The position numbers were made by a program, and so were the translations under genes. A stretch of DNA of 64,000 nucleotides from MED-G105 sp965263305 (GTDB lineage Bacteria; Pseudomonadota; Alphaproteobacteria; Caulobacterales; Parvularculaceae): the NCBI GenBank assembly GCA_965263305.1, contig OZ253666.1:992001-1056000 (forward strand), read 5' to 3'. The notes beneath the pieces are model-generated. The model searched no databases. It saw nothing but the letters and a program-made list of their open reading frames with translations, and was not told the DNA's origin. This document shows positions 19,388 through 28,553 of this stretch, one piece after another. The stretch's first letter is position 1. Every line of letters starts with the position of its first letter.

Positions 19388-19756
19388 GTGACGGATTGCA
19401 AAGATGATTCGAACTCAATAATCGACAGTAGTCAAATCGGCAGCTTGCTTGAAGCGGCAGGGCGCGTGGGTGTTGTATCAATACTTGAAGCATTTTGGCG
19501 CTCAACGGACAATCTCATTGAAAAGACCAGCACAGCCTTGGCCGCTCAGGATTACGACGAAGCCGCTAAATCCTCCCATGCGCTGAAAGGCTCGGCAGCG
19601 AATGTTGGCGCGTGCGGTTTGGCCAATTCCGCAAGACGCTTAGAACTTGCCCTCCAGGGCGGCGCAAGTAGTTTTGAAAGTGAAATGAACGATATCACAG
19701 AGGCCTATGCCCAAACAAAAGCGGCATTTGAGAGCTTACTCCAAAAGGCCGCTTAA
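19388..19756 (+). CDS. Stand-alone histidine phosphotransfer (Hpt) domain protein
   Basis: 122 residues from the GTG at 19388 (GAAGGA 8 bases upstream); ATG at 19379 is the alternative. The phosphotransfer motif SSHALKGSAANVGACGLA lies near the middle, within a predicted four-helix bundle, and the protein has nothing else. Such orphan Hpt proteins pass phosphate between a hybrid kinase and a response regulator. No receiver or kinase is adjacent; the PleC-like kinase is 2.5 kb away and lacks a receiver domain, so pairing is speculative. A strong terminator follows. Confidence 0.88.
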   Translation: MTDCKDDSNSIIDSSQIGSLLEAAGRVGVVSILEAFWRSTDNLIEKTSTALAAQDYDEAAKSSHALKGSAANVGACGLANSARRLELALQGGASSFESEMNDITEAYAQTKAAFESLLQKAA

Positions 19757-19787
19757 TCCCTTCAATAGACGGGGCCGCGAATAGACG

Positions 19788-19814
19788 AAGCCGCCTTTCG
19801 AGGCGGCTTTTTTT
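19788..19814 (+). terminator. Rho-independent terminator after the Hpt gene
   Basis: AAGCCGCCT (19788-19796), a TTCG tetraloop, and AGGCGGCTT (19801-19809) form a 9-bp stem followed by a run of T. It ends the Hpt transcript 30 bases after its stop and lies before the convergent rodA end. Confidence 0.9.
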
Positions 19815-19837
19815 AATGATCGCGCCCTAAAGCACCG

Positions 19838-20974
19838 TCACACGAAGGGCCCGTCATTTTCCTTGCTAAGATGGGCGCTCATAACCAAGCCGAAGCCTGC
19901 CATAATCGTCAGCATAACCGTACCACCATAGGAAACTAGGGGTAGTGGTACGCCGACGACCGGGGCCAAGCCGATCACCATGCCGGTATTGATGAGGACA
20001 TAGAGTGCAAAGGTGACGACGACCCCCATGGTCGTCAGCCGTGCAAAATGGGACCGCGCCCGCATCGCAATACCCAACCCTTCTCTAATCACCCAAAGAT
20101 AGGCGAACAGGAGAAAAGCCGCTCCGACAAAACCAAACTCTTCTCCAAGGATGATGAAGATAAAATCCGTTTGCATTTCGGGAAGAAAGTCGAGCTCGCT
20201 TTGGGTTGAATTCATATACCCCTTGCCCGTGAGCCCGCCGGAGCCAATGCCAATTTTTGACTGAAGCAATTGGTATCCCTCGCCCGTCGGATCGCGATCC
20301 GGCTCAAGGAAGGTGAAAATGCGTTGCAGTTGGTAAGGTTGCAAAAACTCAAAGCGATAGGCCGCATACCCTGCAGCGCCCGCGCCAAGCACGCCTAGAA
20401 AGACGATGCGCCAGCTTAGCCCTGCAAGGATTACAACAGTTCCCCCGCTCGCGGCCAACAACAACGCCGTCCCCAGATCAGGCTGCTGCAAGACAAGAGC
20501 GACGGGCGCGCCAATCATTAGCGCTGGCGGTATGAGATAGGCGATATGGGAGACCTGCTCTAGTCGCAGCCCGTGATAATACCGCGCCAACGCCATGACG
20601 AGGCCGATTTTCATCGCTTCCGAGGGTTGAAATTGGACGCCGGCTAATTCAATCCAGCGCCGGGCGCCACCGTTCACCTCCCCCATAATCGGCACTAAGA
20701 TGAGCGCAATGAGGGCCGCAAAATAAATTGGGTAAGACAACGCCATCCAATAGCGGATCGCAATAAACCCCATCCCGATCATCAGCATAAGGGCGATTGA
20801 GAAGCGCGTCGCATGGCGCAAAGCCCACGGGCTCCACGATCCGTCAGCGACCGAGTAAAGCGTTAAGACCCCCGCGGTCGCAATCAGGCTCAAAAGCAGG
20901 ATCAAAAGCCAGTTTAGACGGCCGATATGGTCACGCATGTCACGACGGCCGCTGGCGATTTGGATGGTGCTCAT
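19838..20974 (-). CDS. rodA: Peptidoglycan glycosyltransferase RodA (MrdB)
   Basis: 378 residues, ten predicted membrane helices, SEDS family. Visible signatures are QQPDLGTALLLAASG, the FLPEMQTDFIFIILGEEFG loop with the catalytic aspartate region, and the final PLVSYGGTVMLTIMAGFGL. It polymerises lipid II during cell elongation together with PBP2. It is the last gene of the mreBCD-pbp2-rodA operon, 4 bases after pbp2. The order and spacing match the canonical alphaproteobacterial cluster. Confidence 0.96.
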   Translation of the reverse strand: MSTIQIASGRRDMRDHIGRLNWLLILLLSLIATAGVLTLYSVADGSWSPWALRHATRFSIALMLMIGMGFIAIRYWMALSYPIYFAALIALILVPIMGEVNGGARRWIELAGVQFQPSEAMKIGLVMALARYYHGLRLEQVSHIAYLIPPALMIGAPVALVLQQPDLGTALLLAASGGTVVILAGLSWRIVFLGVLGAGAAGYAAYRFEFLQPYQLQRIFTFLEPDRDPTGEGYQLLQSKIGIGSGGLTGKGYMNSTQSELDFLPEMQTDFIFIILGEEFGFVGAAFLLFAYLWVIREGLGIAMRARSHFARLTTMGVVVTFALYVLINTGMVIGLAPVVGVPLPLVSYGGTVMLTIMAGFGLVMSAHLSKENDGPFV

Positions 20975-20978
20975 ACCC

Positions 20979-22904
20979 TCACCCTGCCCGTCCGGATGAC
21001 GCGGCCGTTAAACGCTGAACACCATCTGGGCCAATAGGCGTCAAGGCGCCGGGGTCTTTTGTCATGACGGCGCGCATGATCTCCCGCGCCTTTGGTCCCG
21101 CCGAGCGGCTGCCGCCAATTCCATGTTCAACAACAACAGAACAGGCATAGCGCGGGGCGTCGAACGGCGCGAAGCAAACGAACAGCGCATGGTCACGCCG
21201 CTCCCATGGTAATTGTTCCGGCTTCGTCAGGCCTCGAGCCCGCTCTTCCTTCGTAATGCGGTAAACCTGGCTTGTGCCCGTTTTCCCGGCAAGGCGCCAT
21301 TCTGGTTTATCAAGGCGCGAGCGATAGGCCGTCCCGCCTATCTCGTTGGTCACTTTGTCCATGCCCTCGCGAGCGACGGCTAAATACTCATCCGGGATAT
21401 CAATATCCTGGAACGTCGGCTGCGGCGAAACACGGTCTCCAATGATCCGCACAATCCGGGGCCGGACTTGTTTGCCGCTGGCAATCCGCGCGGACATCAC
21501 CGCCAATTGCAAGGGCGTCGATGTGACAGCGCCCTGCCCAATGGCGACGGAGAGCGTCTCCCCGGGAAACCAGATCTGGTTTTCGGGTGAAGAAGAGTAA
21601 TAGGCTTTCTTCCAAGCGCGACTTGGAACGGTCCCGGCGCGTTCACCGGGAATATCCAAATTATAGGATTGTCCAAGCCCCAATTTTTCCGCAGTGTCCG
21701 CGACAAGGTCGATATCAAGCTTTTGCGCCAAGTTGTAGAAGTAGACGTCGCAGGATTTCTTCAATGAATCGCGCATATCGACATTGCCGTGACCGCCACG
21801 TTTCCAGCAATGGAAAAACCGATTGCCATAATAGATCTTACCCGGACAATAATGGGTCGTATCGGGGCTGATGCCTGCGCGTTGGGCGGCGATTGCGGTC
21901 ACCATTTTAAAGGTAGAGCCCGGCGGATAAATACCGCCGAGAGGTTTGTTTAACAGCGGCTTGTAAGGGCTTGCATTGAGCTCTTTCCATAATTCACTTG
22001 GAATGCCGGCATTGAAGATATTTGGATCGAAGGCCGGTGTTGAGGCGAGAACCAAAACATCTCCGGTCCAGATATCGATCACGACGGCCGAGGCGCTTTC
22101 ACCTTCCAGTTCCTTCATCGCCGCGAGTTGTAAATCTGAATCGATCGTCAATGTCAGGGGTTGGCCCTGGGTCGCGGGCGTCGCTGTCTCTTCTACTTCC
22201 TCAAGAATGCGCCCATGGGCGTTGACCCGCACCTGCATGTCGCCCGCGAGGCCGCGTAGCTCGCGTTCATAGGTCCGCTCCAGGCCATCACGCCCGACTT
22301 TGAAACCAGGTTGGCGCAATAAGAGACGCTCCTTATCCGCCTCTTCTTTTTCAAGGTCACGATCGGTCACCGCCCCGACATATCCGACGACAAAAGCGGT
22401 GGCCGAGCCAAGGGGGTAGCTTCGGGTCTCAGAGACTTGCGGCATCGCCCATGGCAGCGCCGGAAGCTCAAAGCTGATCCGCGAGAATTGCTCCCATGAC
22501 AGATTATCGGCAACTTGCACCGGATTTAACCCGCCCGTACGCCGAATTTCCCGCTTTAGCCGTCGGCGCCGATCTGGGCTAATATCAACAAAATCACCGA
22601 GGCGATCGAAGGCCTTATCAACATCGTCGGCCGCTTCAGCCGCGAATAAAATGCGGAAATCCTGCCGATTTGAGGCCAAGGGCTTGCCGAAGCGGTCAAC
22701 AATCTCCCCGCGTAACGGGGTCAGGACCCGATCATTAAATTGGTATTCCTCGGAGAGTTTCAGGAAATCTTCGTGGCGGGCGATCTGTAAATAGGAAAGC
22801 CGGGCCGTAACGCCACCGAACAGAAATGTCAGCCCACCCATAAACAGCGTCGCGCGCCGAGAAAACGCTTCTTTACGCTCCGGATCATGACTGTTTACGC
22901 GCAT
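20979..22904 (-). CDS. mrdA: Penicillin-binding protein 2 (elongation transpeptidase)
   Basis: 641 residues. One N-terminal membrane helix (ATLFMGGLTFLFGGVTARLSY), a pedestal domain, then a transpeptidase domain with the acyl-serine motif PPGSTFKM (Ser near 328), an SCD-type motif in KKSCDVYFYN, and KTGTSQV. It cross-links new peptidoglycan on the side wall with RodA. It lies 3 bases after mreD and 4 before rodA. The C-terminal tail beyond the last motif is about 85 residues, as usual in this family. Confidence 0.97.
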   Translation of the reverse strand: MRVNSHDPERKEAFSRRATLFMGGLTFLFGGVTARLSYLQIARHEDFLKLSEEYQFNDRVLTPLRGEIVDRFGKPLASNRQDFRILFAAEAADDVDKAFDRLGDFVDISPDRRRRLKREIRRTGGLNPVQVADNLSWEQFSRISFELPALPWAMPQVSETRSYPLGSATAFVVGYVGAVTDRDLEKEEADKERLLLRQPGFKVGRDGLERTYERELRGLAGDMQVRVNAHGRILEEVEETATPATQGQPLTLTIDSDLQLAAMKELEGESASAVVIDIWTGDVLVLASTPAFDPNIFNAGIPSELWKELNASPYKPLLNKPLGGIYPPGSTFKMVTAIAAQRAGISPDTTHYCPGKIYYGNRFFHCWKRGGHGNVDMRDSLKKSCDVYFYNLAQKLDIDLVADTAEKLGLGQSYNLDIPGERAGTVPSRAWKKAYYSSSPENQIWFPGETLSVAIGQGAVTSTPLQLAVMSARIASGKQVRPRIVRIIGDRVSPQPTFQDIDIPDEYLAVAREGMDKVTNEIGGTAYRSRLDKPEWRLAGKTGTSQVYRITKEERARGLTKPEQLPWERRDHALFVCFAPFDAPRYACSVVVEHGIGGSRSAGPKAREIMRAVMTKDPGALTPIGPDGVQRLTAASSGRAG

Positions 22905-22907
22905 ATC

Positions 22908-23426
22908 TCAAACCTCGACAATAACACGCCGATGCAATTCAACGAACCCTGACGCCACAATCGGATAAAGCGCCGCTGTCGTCGCTAACTGGAACATCAA
23001 GGGCGCCACGGGCAAAAAGAACCCTGACATCATGCTCATCAATAACCAGGACGCCGCCCCGACAAGGGCGGCGATCACGCCAAACCCCAGCCAAACAACA
23101 CGTTGTTCACGTCCATGAAAATAAGACCGTTGGGACAACACCAACATCTGCACCAATAGATACATACTTGACCACAGGCCCAATGGCCCGCCGGACAATA
23201 AATCCTGCATAAGGCCGATGAAAAACACACCGATGGCGGGCAAGTATCCAGGGCTATAGATTGACCAAAAGTAAACAACAATTAACGGAATAAGCGGGAT
23301 CGGCAAAAATCCTTCCGCCAAACGCAAAGGCGACGATAGAAAAATAACACCAAGAATGCCGAGGGCGATGGGGGTAAAGGTCTTTACCAGGCGCGATAAA
23401 TTTTCAGCCCGTGCAACAACGCTCAT
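22908..23426 (-). CDS. mreD: Rod-shape protein MreD
   Basis: 172 residues with about five hydrophobic segments; the conserved GLMQDLLSGGPLGLWSSMYLL signature is present. MreD is an inner-membrane partner of MreC in the elongasome. Its ATG overlaps the mreC stop by 4 bases (ATGA), so translation is coupled. Position in the operon makes the call secure despite low family conservation. Confidence 0.92.
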   Translation of the reverse strand: MSVVARAENLSRLVKTFTPIALGILGVIFLSSPLRLAEGFLPIPLIPLIVVYFWSIYSPGYLPAIGVFFIGLMQDLLSGGPLGLWSSMYLLVQMLVLSQRSYFHGREQRVVWLGFGVIAALVGAASWLLMSMMSGFFLPVAPLMFQLATTAALYPIVASGFVELHRRVIVEV

Positions 23427-24346
23427 TGCGGCCTTCCCGCCGCATCGCTGTTTTCAGCGACCAGCGGCCCCGATTCTTCCCCTTCATCCGCCAAGGCTTC
23501 ATCGAGGATCGGCGGCGAGAATGGGATAATCCGCACAAGGCGGGTTCGAGTGTAATTCGCAAATAGCTGCACCATCGCCTCGTCCTCATCGACGGTCGCG
23601 ATGACGCCGACCGGCAATCCGGGCGGCATTGCGCCCTCTGTTCCGGATGTAATGACCCGCTGGCCCACTTGTACTTGGGAGAGATCATCAAACCTGGTGA
23701 ACGTGATGGCGGGTTGGCGATTGGTCTTGCCTTGCAACATGCCTTCCACCTCTGAGCCCTCCACCATGATGGGGACCCGGCTCTGAGCGTCAGTCAGCAA
23801 CAGAATGCGGGACGCATTGCGCGACACATCGATCACGCGCCCCACAAACCCGCGATCATCGACAACCGCAAAGCCGCTCTTTACCGCGTCGACCCCGCCC
23901 GCGTTCACGAGCATTGTATGCTTAAAGGTATTGTTGGATTCGCCAAAAACAAAGGCGTTGATCGGTGCGGCGTCACTGAAAGTCTTATACGCCTCCAACG
24001 CTTCATAGCTCGCCGTCAGTTGACGCAAGTCACGCGCCTCGCGCTCCCAATAACGCAAATCTTCAATCTGCTCGCGTAACGCTTTGTTCTGTTCAAGGAC
24101 GAAAAAATAATGCCGGACTTCGCCAATGCGGTCCTCTAAATAGGCTGCAGGGCCCGCGAAAATCGAGAGAAAAGGCGATGCGGCTTCCATTGCCGTTTCT
24201 CTGGCTTTGCGAAAAACCGAGGCGTCGGCCGAATAGAGGCTGGAAAGCAAAAGGATAACGGAAATGAGCGCGAACACAAAAAGCCAGGCGCGCGATTCCG
24301 ACTTGCGCCCAAGGCCTTCACGTTTTTCGTTCCCGAGGACTTCCAT
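23423..24346 (-). CDS. mreC: Rod-shape protein MreC
   Basis: About 307 residues from the ATG at 24346 (a TTG three codons earlier is possible). One N-terminal membrane helix, a coiled coil (LEQNKALREQIEDLRYWERE), then the two beta-barrel domains with GFVGRVIDVSRNASRILLLTD, typical for MreC. It is the periplasmic scaffold that activates PBP2 in the elongasome. A C-terminal acidic tail of about 30 residues is extra. It overlaps mreD and lies 63 bases behind mreB. Confidence 0.94.
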   Translation of the reverse strand: MEVLGNEKREGLGRKSESRAWLFVFALISVILLLSSLYSADASVFRKARETAMEAASPFLSIFAGPAAYLEDRIGEVRHYFFVLEQNKALREQIEDLRYWEREARDLRQLTASYEALEAYKTFSDAAPINAFVFGESNNTFKHTMLVNAGGVDAVKSGFAVVDDRGFVGRVIDVSRNASRILLLTDAQSRVPIMVEGSEVEGMLQGKTNRQPAITFTRFDDLSQVQVGQRVITSGTEGAMPPGLPVGVIATVDEDEAMVQLFANYTRTRLVRIIPFSPPILDEALADEGEESGPLVAENSDAAGRPQ

Positions 24347-24418
24347 GTCCGCCAATCAATACTCATGACCAATCGGCCGACCTGAAAAGCGTTTGCCGCT
24401 ATTTCTAGCACAATCGCT

Positions 24419-25459
24419 CTAGATCGCCGATGACAACACACCACGCATCGAGCGCTCGTTCTCAAGGGCCTGTCCAGTGCCCAGCGCCACACAACACAGA
24501 GGGTCGTCAGCAACCGATACTGGCAGACCTGTCTCATCGCGCAAGACCTGATCAAGATTCTTTAACAAGGCCCCACCGCCAGTAAGCATGATTCCGGTAT
24601 CAACAATATCCGCTGCGAGTTCCGGCGGGGTCGCTTCTAGGGCCACTTTCACCGCTTCAACGATTTGACTGACCGGTTCCGCCAGGGCTTCAGCCACCTG
24701 AGCCTCACCAATCCGAACTTCTTTCGGCACGCCATGCATTAAATCGCGGCCCTTAATCTGGATCGTGACCCCAGAACCCTCCGTCGGGATCATGGCCGAG
24801 CCAACCTCTTTCTTGATGCGCTCAGCCGATGCCTCGCCAATCAGAAGGTTATACATGCGCCGAATATAGCCAATGATGCCGTCATCCATCTTGTCGCCGC
24901 CAACCCGCACCGAGCGCGAATAGACAATGCCGCCAAGAGAAAGGACCGCAACTTCCGTGGTGCCGCCGCCGATATCGACCACCATGGACCCGGCTGGCTG
25001 GGTCACCGGCAGCCCGGCGCCAATCGCCGCCGCCATCGGCTCTTCAATGAGCTCCACTTTGCGGGCGCCGGCAGACAGAGCTGAATCTTGAATGGCGCGG
25101 CGTTCCACCGCGGTCGCGCCAGAAGGCACACAAACCACAATGCGCGGGCTCGCAAAGGAGCGGCGATTGTGAACCTTGCGAATGAAGTGCTTGATCATCG
25201 CCTCGGCGACTTCAAAATCGGCGATCACCCCATCGCGCATCGGGCGGATCGCCTCGATTTCGCCGGGGGTTCGGCCCAGCATATCCTTGGCCTCATTTCC
25301 CACGGCGCGCACCAATTTACGGCCCTGCCGGGTCTCAATGGCGACAACAGAGGGTTCGTTCAAAACGATCCCGCGCCCCTTCACGTAAACAAGCGTGTTC
25401 GCCGTTCCGAGGTCGATCGCCATGTCCGAAGACAGCATGCCAAAAAGAGTCGAAAGCAT
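24419..25459 (-). CDS. mreB: Rod-shape actin homologue MreB
   Basis: 346 residues. Phosphate-1 motif AIDLGTANTLVYVKGRG, VVDIGGGTTEVAVLSLGG, and the adenosine region GIMLTGGGALLKNLDQ are all present. MreB forms membrane-bound filaments that steer wall synthesis. It is the first gene of the operon; the 160-base space upstream should hold the promoter, but no clear -35/-10 pair was seen. Length matches the family exactly. Confidence 0.98.
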   Translation of the reverse strand: MLSTLFGMLSSDMAIDLGTANTLVYVKGRGIVLNEPSVVAIETRQGRKLVRAVGNEAKDMLGRTPGEIEAIRPMRDGVIADFEVAEAMIKHFIRKVHNRRSFASPRIVVCVPSGATAVERRAIQDSALSAGARKVELIEEPMAAAIGAGLPVTQPAGSMVVDIGGGTTEVAVLSLGGIVYSRSVRVGGDKMDDGIIGYIRRMYNLLIGEASAERIKKEVGSAMIPTEGSGVTIQIKGRDLMHGVPKEVRIGEAQVAEALAEPVSQIVEAVKVALEATPPELAADIVDTGIMLTGGGALLKNLDQVLRDETGLPVSVADDPLCCVALGTGQALENERSMRGVLSSAI

Positions 25460-25619
25460 GATCGGTTCCTATTCCGGTATTCTACCCGTCATGATGCTTA
25501 ACCTTAATGGGTTCCGAAATCGTCAACAAAACCCAATTGCGGCTAAAACGCCCCATAAAAATCGATAATATTACAGTTGGTTGCCCGTCTCTTTTCCCGT
25601 CACCGGGACGCAAACGCGG

Positions 25620-26375
25620 TTAATTGGACCGCAAGCGAAGGTAAAGACGGCGAACAAACATAATAAAAACAAGCCATAAGCCGATAATCACAAGTAGTAA
25701 AACAAGATCTTTCCACCCCCAATGAGCAAGGAACGCGGAGATCGCGCCCTCGCCAGGGGCTGCGCCGCCGGGCCCATCAGCGCTAGCCACGGCGCCGAGC
25801 GCGGCGACCAGAGCAATTTTAGGCACGATTCCAACGCCTGATCCCGCCCAATATTTCCAGAGGGGAATGCGAGCGGCCCCCGCCGCCGCATTCACGACGA
25901 TAAAGGGCGCCGAGGGCACGACCCGAATAAGGGCGCTGGCGAGAATACCGTGACGGCCGAGAAAGGCGACCAACATCGTTACTCGCTCCCCCATGCGTTC
26001 AAGCCACCCCGCGCCCAGAAAATGGCCAATCGCGAAGGTCAACGTCGCACTCGCCATCGTCGCGGCCCAAGCGTAAATTGCCCCGTCGCGCGGTCCGAAG
26101 ATAGAAACGGTGACCCCAATCAACACAAATTGCGGCGCACCAATCAGCGCCAACAACGCGAAGGCCGCCATGACAGCGAACACCGCCCAGGGGGAGCCCG
26201 CCAGATCAGCCAGAAAAACCCGCACCGCACCACCTTCCGCCAATAGGGCCGAACTTTCGCCAAAGACAAAAAGAAACACGAGAAACAAAAGAAGCGCGAC
26301 GGAAACCAAAAGCGAGGTCCCCGCCTTTGCGTCCATACTCGTGAGAAAACGGCTGATCGATGGCCAAAACTTCAA
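25620..26375 (-). CDS. VTT/TVP38 (DedA-like) family membrane protein
   Basis: 251 residues with about six hydrophobic stretches and the VTT core: G-A-P in LIGAPQFVLIGVTVSIFGPRD, GHFLG, and SALIRVVPSAPFIVVNAAAG before a final helix pair. DedA/VTT proteins move or scramble lipids such as undecaprenyl phosphate or phospholipids, though TVP38-type members are less studied. The first codon at 26375 is TTG; ATG at 26336 is an alternative, and neither has a good ribosome site. It may follow the DUF3137 gene in one transcript (130 bases apart). Confidence 0.85.
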   Translation of the reverse strand: MKFWPSISRFLTSMDAKAGTSLLVSVALLLFLVFLFVFGESSALLAEGGAVRVFLADLAGSPWAVFAVMAAFALLALIGAPQFVLIGVTVSIFGPRDGAIYAWAATMASATLTFAIGHFLGAGWLERMGERVTMLVAFLGRHGILASALIRVVPSAPFIVVNAAAGAARIPLWKYWAGSGVGIVPKIALVAALGAVASADGPGGAAPGEGAISAFLAHWGWKDLVLLLVIIGLWLVFIMFVRRLYLRLRSN

Positions 26376-26505
26376 GGAACGCGCCTAATAACAAGACTAC
26401 ACGGCGAGGGCTCGCCGCTCTTCTTTCGATTATAGGCGCTCTTGCGAGCGGGCAAGCCTGACGAGCCTCGGGTTGTTAGGATCCTGTGCCCCCACGGGAA
26501 AGCAA

Positions 26506-27516
26506 TTAGGACGCCATTCTATCGGGCCGCTCTTCCCCACCCATCGAGGCTTTGGCGTTGCGCGGATCGAAAAGCGATAACCTGTCGACGATCGACATGA
26601 TTTGAGCGATCTCCCGCTTCATCGCAAGAAGACTGTCTTCATCGGTGGCCGGCGTTTGGATCGCCGCCGGTTCGAAATGATTGACGTCGCTGCCGATGAG
26701 AACAAGGAATTGGTCGTCATAAAATGACGCCATCATTTTATTCCCATTGTACTCACGATAAAGCGCCTTCAAGTTTTCGACGATTAATGGATCAATCAAA
26801 TAACGCGCTTCAACCTGATCATTTGTGAAGACATCAAACAAATGTTCAAATTCCGGATCGACAAGATCCGCGCGTTGCAAATTCGTCGTTTGCTTTTTCA
26901 GCCAAGCCCCAACAGCGCCTTGATCTTTGGTCAGAATAGTATGACCGAAAAACTTTCGCGTCCCGTGGGTAAGGAGGATTGCGAGGCCTTTAAAGACCGT
27001 TTTTGTTCTCTTTCCCGATTTTTGTGTAAGCTTTATTTCGGAAAACTTGATGCCGACGCTTTTATATTCACCAACAAAATAATCTTCAGATTTATAATCC
27101 GTATGGGAGGGAACAATTTTGGACGGCTCCATTACCTCCATCGGAATCTTGCCCTTCACCTCATAGGTGAAATTACCGAAAAGGCTGGCGATTTTCGGTA
27201 ATATTTCGGTCTTATACGCCCGCGCGTACTGACGTTTGGGCTGCGTAACCCACCCCCACAAAAGCCCTAGGCCGACAATTGTTAAACCGGCAGCGCTATC
27301 GTCGTTTCCGCGTTGGAGCAACAAAAGCCAGTAGTCGATAAACCCAAAAACCGGTGTCAAAACAGCGGCGATTGGCACGGCAATTTTTTTGCGGCGTTCG
27401 AAAACGCGCAGTTTCTGCAGCCTTATACTCTCAAGCTTTTGTAGTTTAGGGCGGCACTGATCAAGAAAGGACGCGTTCCCATCTTTGTCAGCGTCGCCGT
27501 TGACCTGATTATTCAT
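26506..27516 (-). CDS. DUF3137 family membrane protein
   Basis: 336 residues. Two hydrophobic segments near residues 48-90 (IAVPIAAVLTPVFGFIDYWLL and a second after RGNDDSAAG), then a soluble domain with the DUF3137 hallmark DPEFEHLFDVFTNDQVEARYLI and a following strand-rich part. Function of the family is unknown. The N-terminal region is charged and coiled-coil like. A GGGGTAGG stretch lies upstream of the ATG. No linked enzyme suggests a pathway. Confidence 0.82.
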   Translation of the reverse strand: MNNQVNGDADKDGNASFLDQCRPKLQKLESIRLQKLRVFERRKKIAVPIAAVLTPVFGFIDYWLLLLQRGNDDSAAGLTIVGLGLLWGWVTQPKRQYARAYKTEILPKIASLFGNFTYEVKGKIPMEVMEPSKIVPSHTDYKSEDYFVGEYKSVGIKFSEIKLTQKSGKRTKTVFKGLAILLTHGTRKFFGHTILTKDQGAVGAWLKKQTTNLQRADLVDPEFEHLFDVFTNDQVEARYLIDPLIVENLKALYREYNGNKMMASFYDDQFLVLIGSDVNHFEPAAIQTPATDEDSLLAMKREIAQIMSIVDRLSLFDPRNAKASMGGEERPDRMAS

Positions 27517-27607
27517 TCGATGCCTACCCCTTTATGTCGTGAAATCAGTTTACTAATTGAACATTAACGGTCCATGACCGAGGGAAAATCTCGCCTCTAA
27601 GACGCGA

Positions 27608-28519
27608 TCATCGCTGGCGCAAGATTTCCGGCGGCGCATCATCAGAATTCGCGACCCGCCGCCAATCCGACGTCTGATTGCGAAACCAGGTCATCTGACG
27701 TTTCGCGAATTGTCGGGTACGCGTTTTGGCCAGCGTAATCGCCTCGTCCAGAGAGGTTTCTCCGCGCAGATACCCCATCAGCGACGGCGCACCTAGGGCC
27801 TTCATCACCGGCAAGCCCGGGTCAAGCTCGCGGGCATGCAGCGCAGCGGCCTCTTCCAGCGCGCCCGCATCCATCATTTGATCGAAGCGCGCATCGCATT
27901 GTGCGTATAGACCCTGCCTCTCGGGCTCAATCACGATTTTGGCCACGGACGCAGCCCAATCCGCAGCAGCGCCATCGTGATCTTCCGCCTGATACGACGA
28001 TAACGGACGCCCTGTGCCAAGCGCGACCTCATAGGCGCGCACATGACGCTGAAGATCGTTGGGCGCTAAGCGTTCCATGGCCGGGTCGAGGGCAAGAAGC
28101 GCAGCGCGCAACGCGCCGGGGCCGTCTTCCTCCAACACCCGCTGCGCTTCGGCGCGCGCGTCCGCCGGGATCTCGGGGATGGCGACCAGACCGCCCAAAA
28201 GCGCGCGAAAATAAAGCCCCGTGCCGCCCACCACAATCGCATCACGCCCCGCGTTATGCGCCGCCTCAATGGCGCTTTTGGCGGCGCGCGCCCATTGGCC
28301 CGCCGAATATCGCTGAGCACCGTCAACCTCGCCGAAAAGGCGATGGGGCGCGGCGGTTTTTTCGGTTTGGCTAGGTTGCGCCGACAAAATGGGGATGTCG
28401 CGATAGACCTGCATCGCGTCGGCATTGATGATTTCCGCGTTCAGAGTCTGCGCCAGAATAAGGCTCGCGCGCGTCTTGCCGCTCGCTGTAGGGCCTGCGA
28501 TAAGGATGACCCGTCCCAA
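27608..28519 (-). CDS. miaA: tRNA dimethylallyltransferase
   Basis: 303 residues from the TTG at 28519, which gives the usual N-terminus before the P-loop AGPTASGKT (residues about 8-16). The frame stays open for 63 codons upstream, but those lie over the serB start and are not MiaA-like. Other signs: NADAMQVYRDIPILSAQP, VGGTGLYFRALL, and RQMTWFRNQ near the end. MiaA adds the prenyl group to A37 of tRNAs reading UNN codons. It is head to head with serB with only 34 bases between the starts. Confidence 0.95.
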   Translation of the reverse strand: MGRVILIAGPTASGKTRASLILAQTLNAEIINADAMQVYRDIPILSAQPSQTEKTAAPHRLFGEVDGAQRYSAGQWARAAKSAIEAAHNAGRDAIVVGGTGLYFRALLGGLVAIPEIPADARAEAQRVLEEDGPGALRAALLALDPAMERLAPNDLQRHVRAYEVALGTGRPLSSYQAEDHDGAAADWAASVAKIVIEPERQGLYAQCDARFDQMMDAGALEEAAALHARELDPGLPVMKALGAPSLMGYLRGETSLDEAITLAKTRTRQFAKRQMTWFRNQTSDWRRVANSDDAPPEILRQR

Positions 28520-28553
28520 ATTGATAATCCTATTGTTTTTGTCAGAGGTCTGA

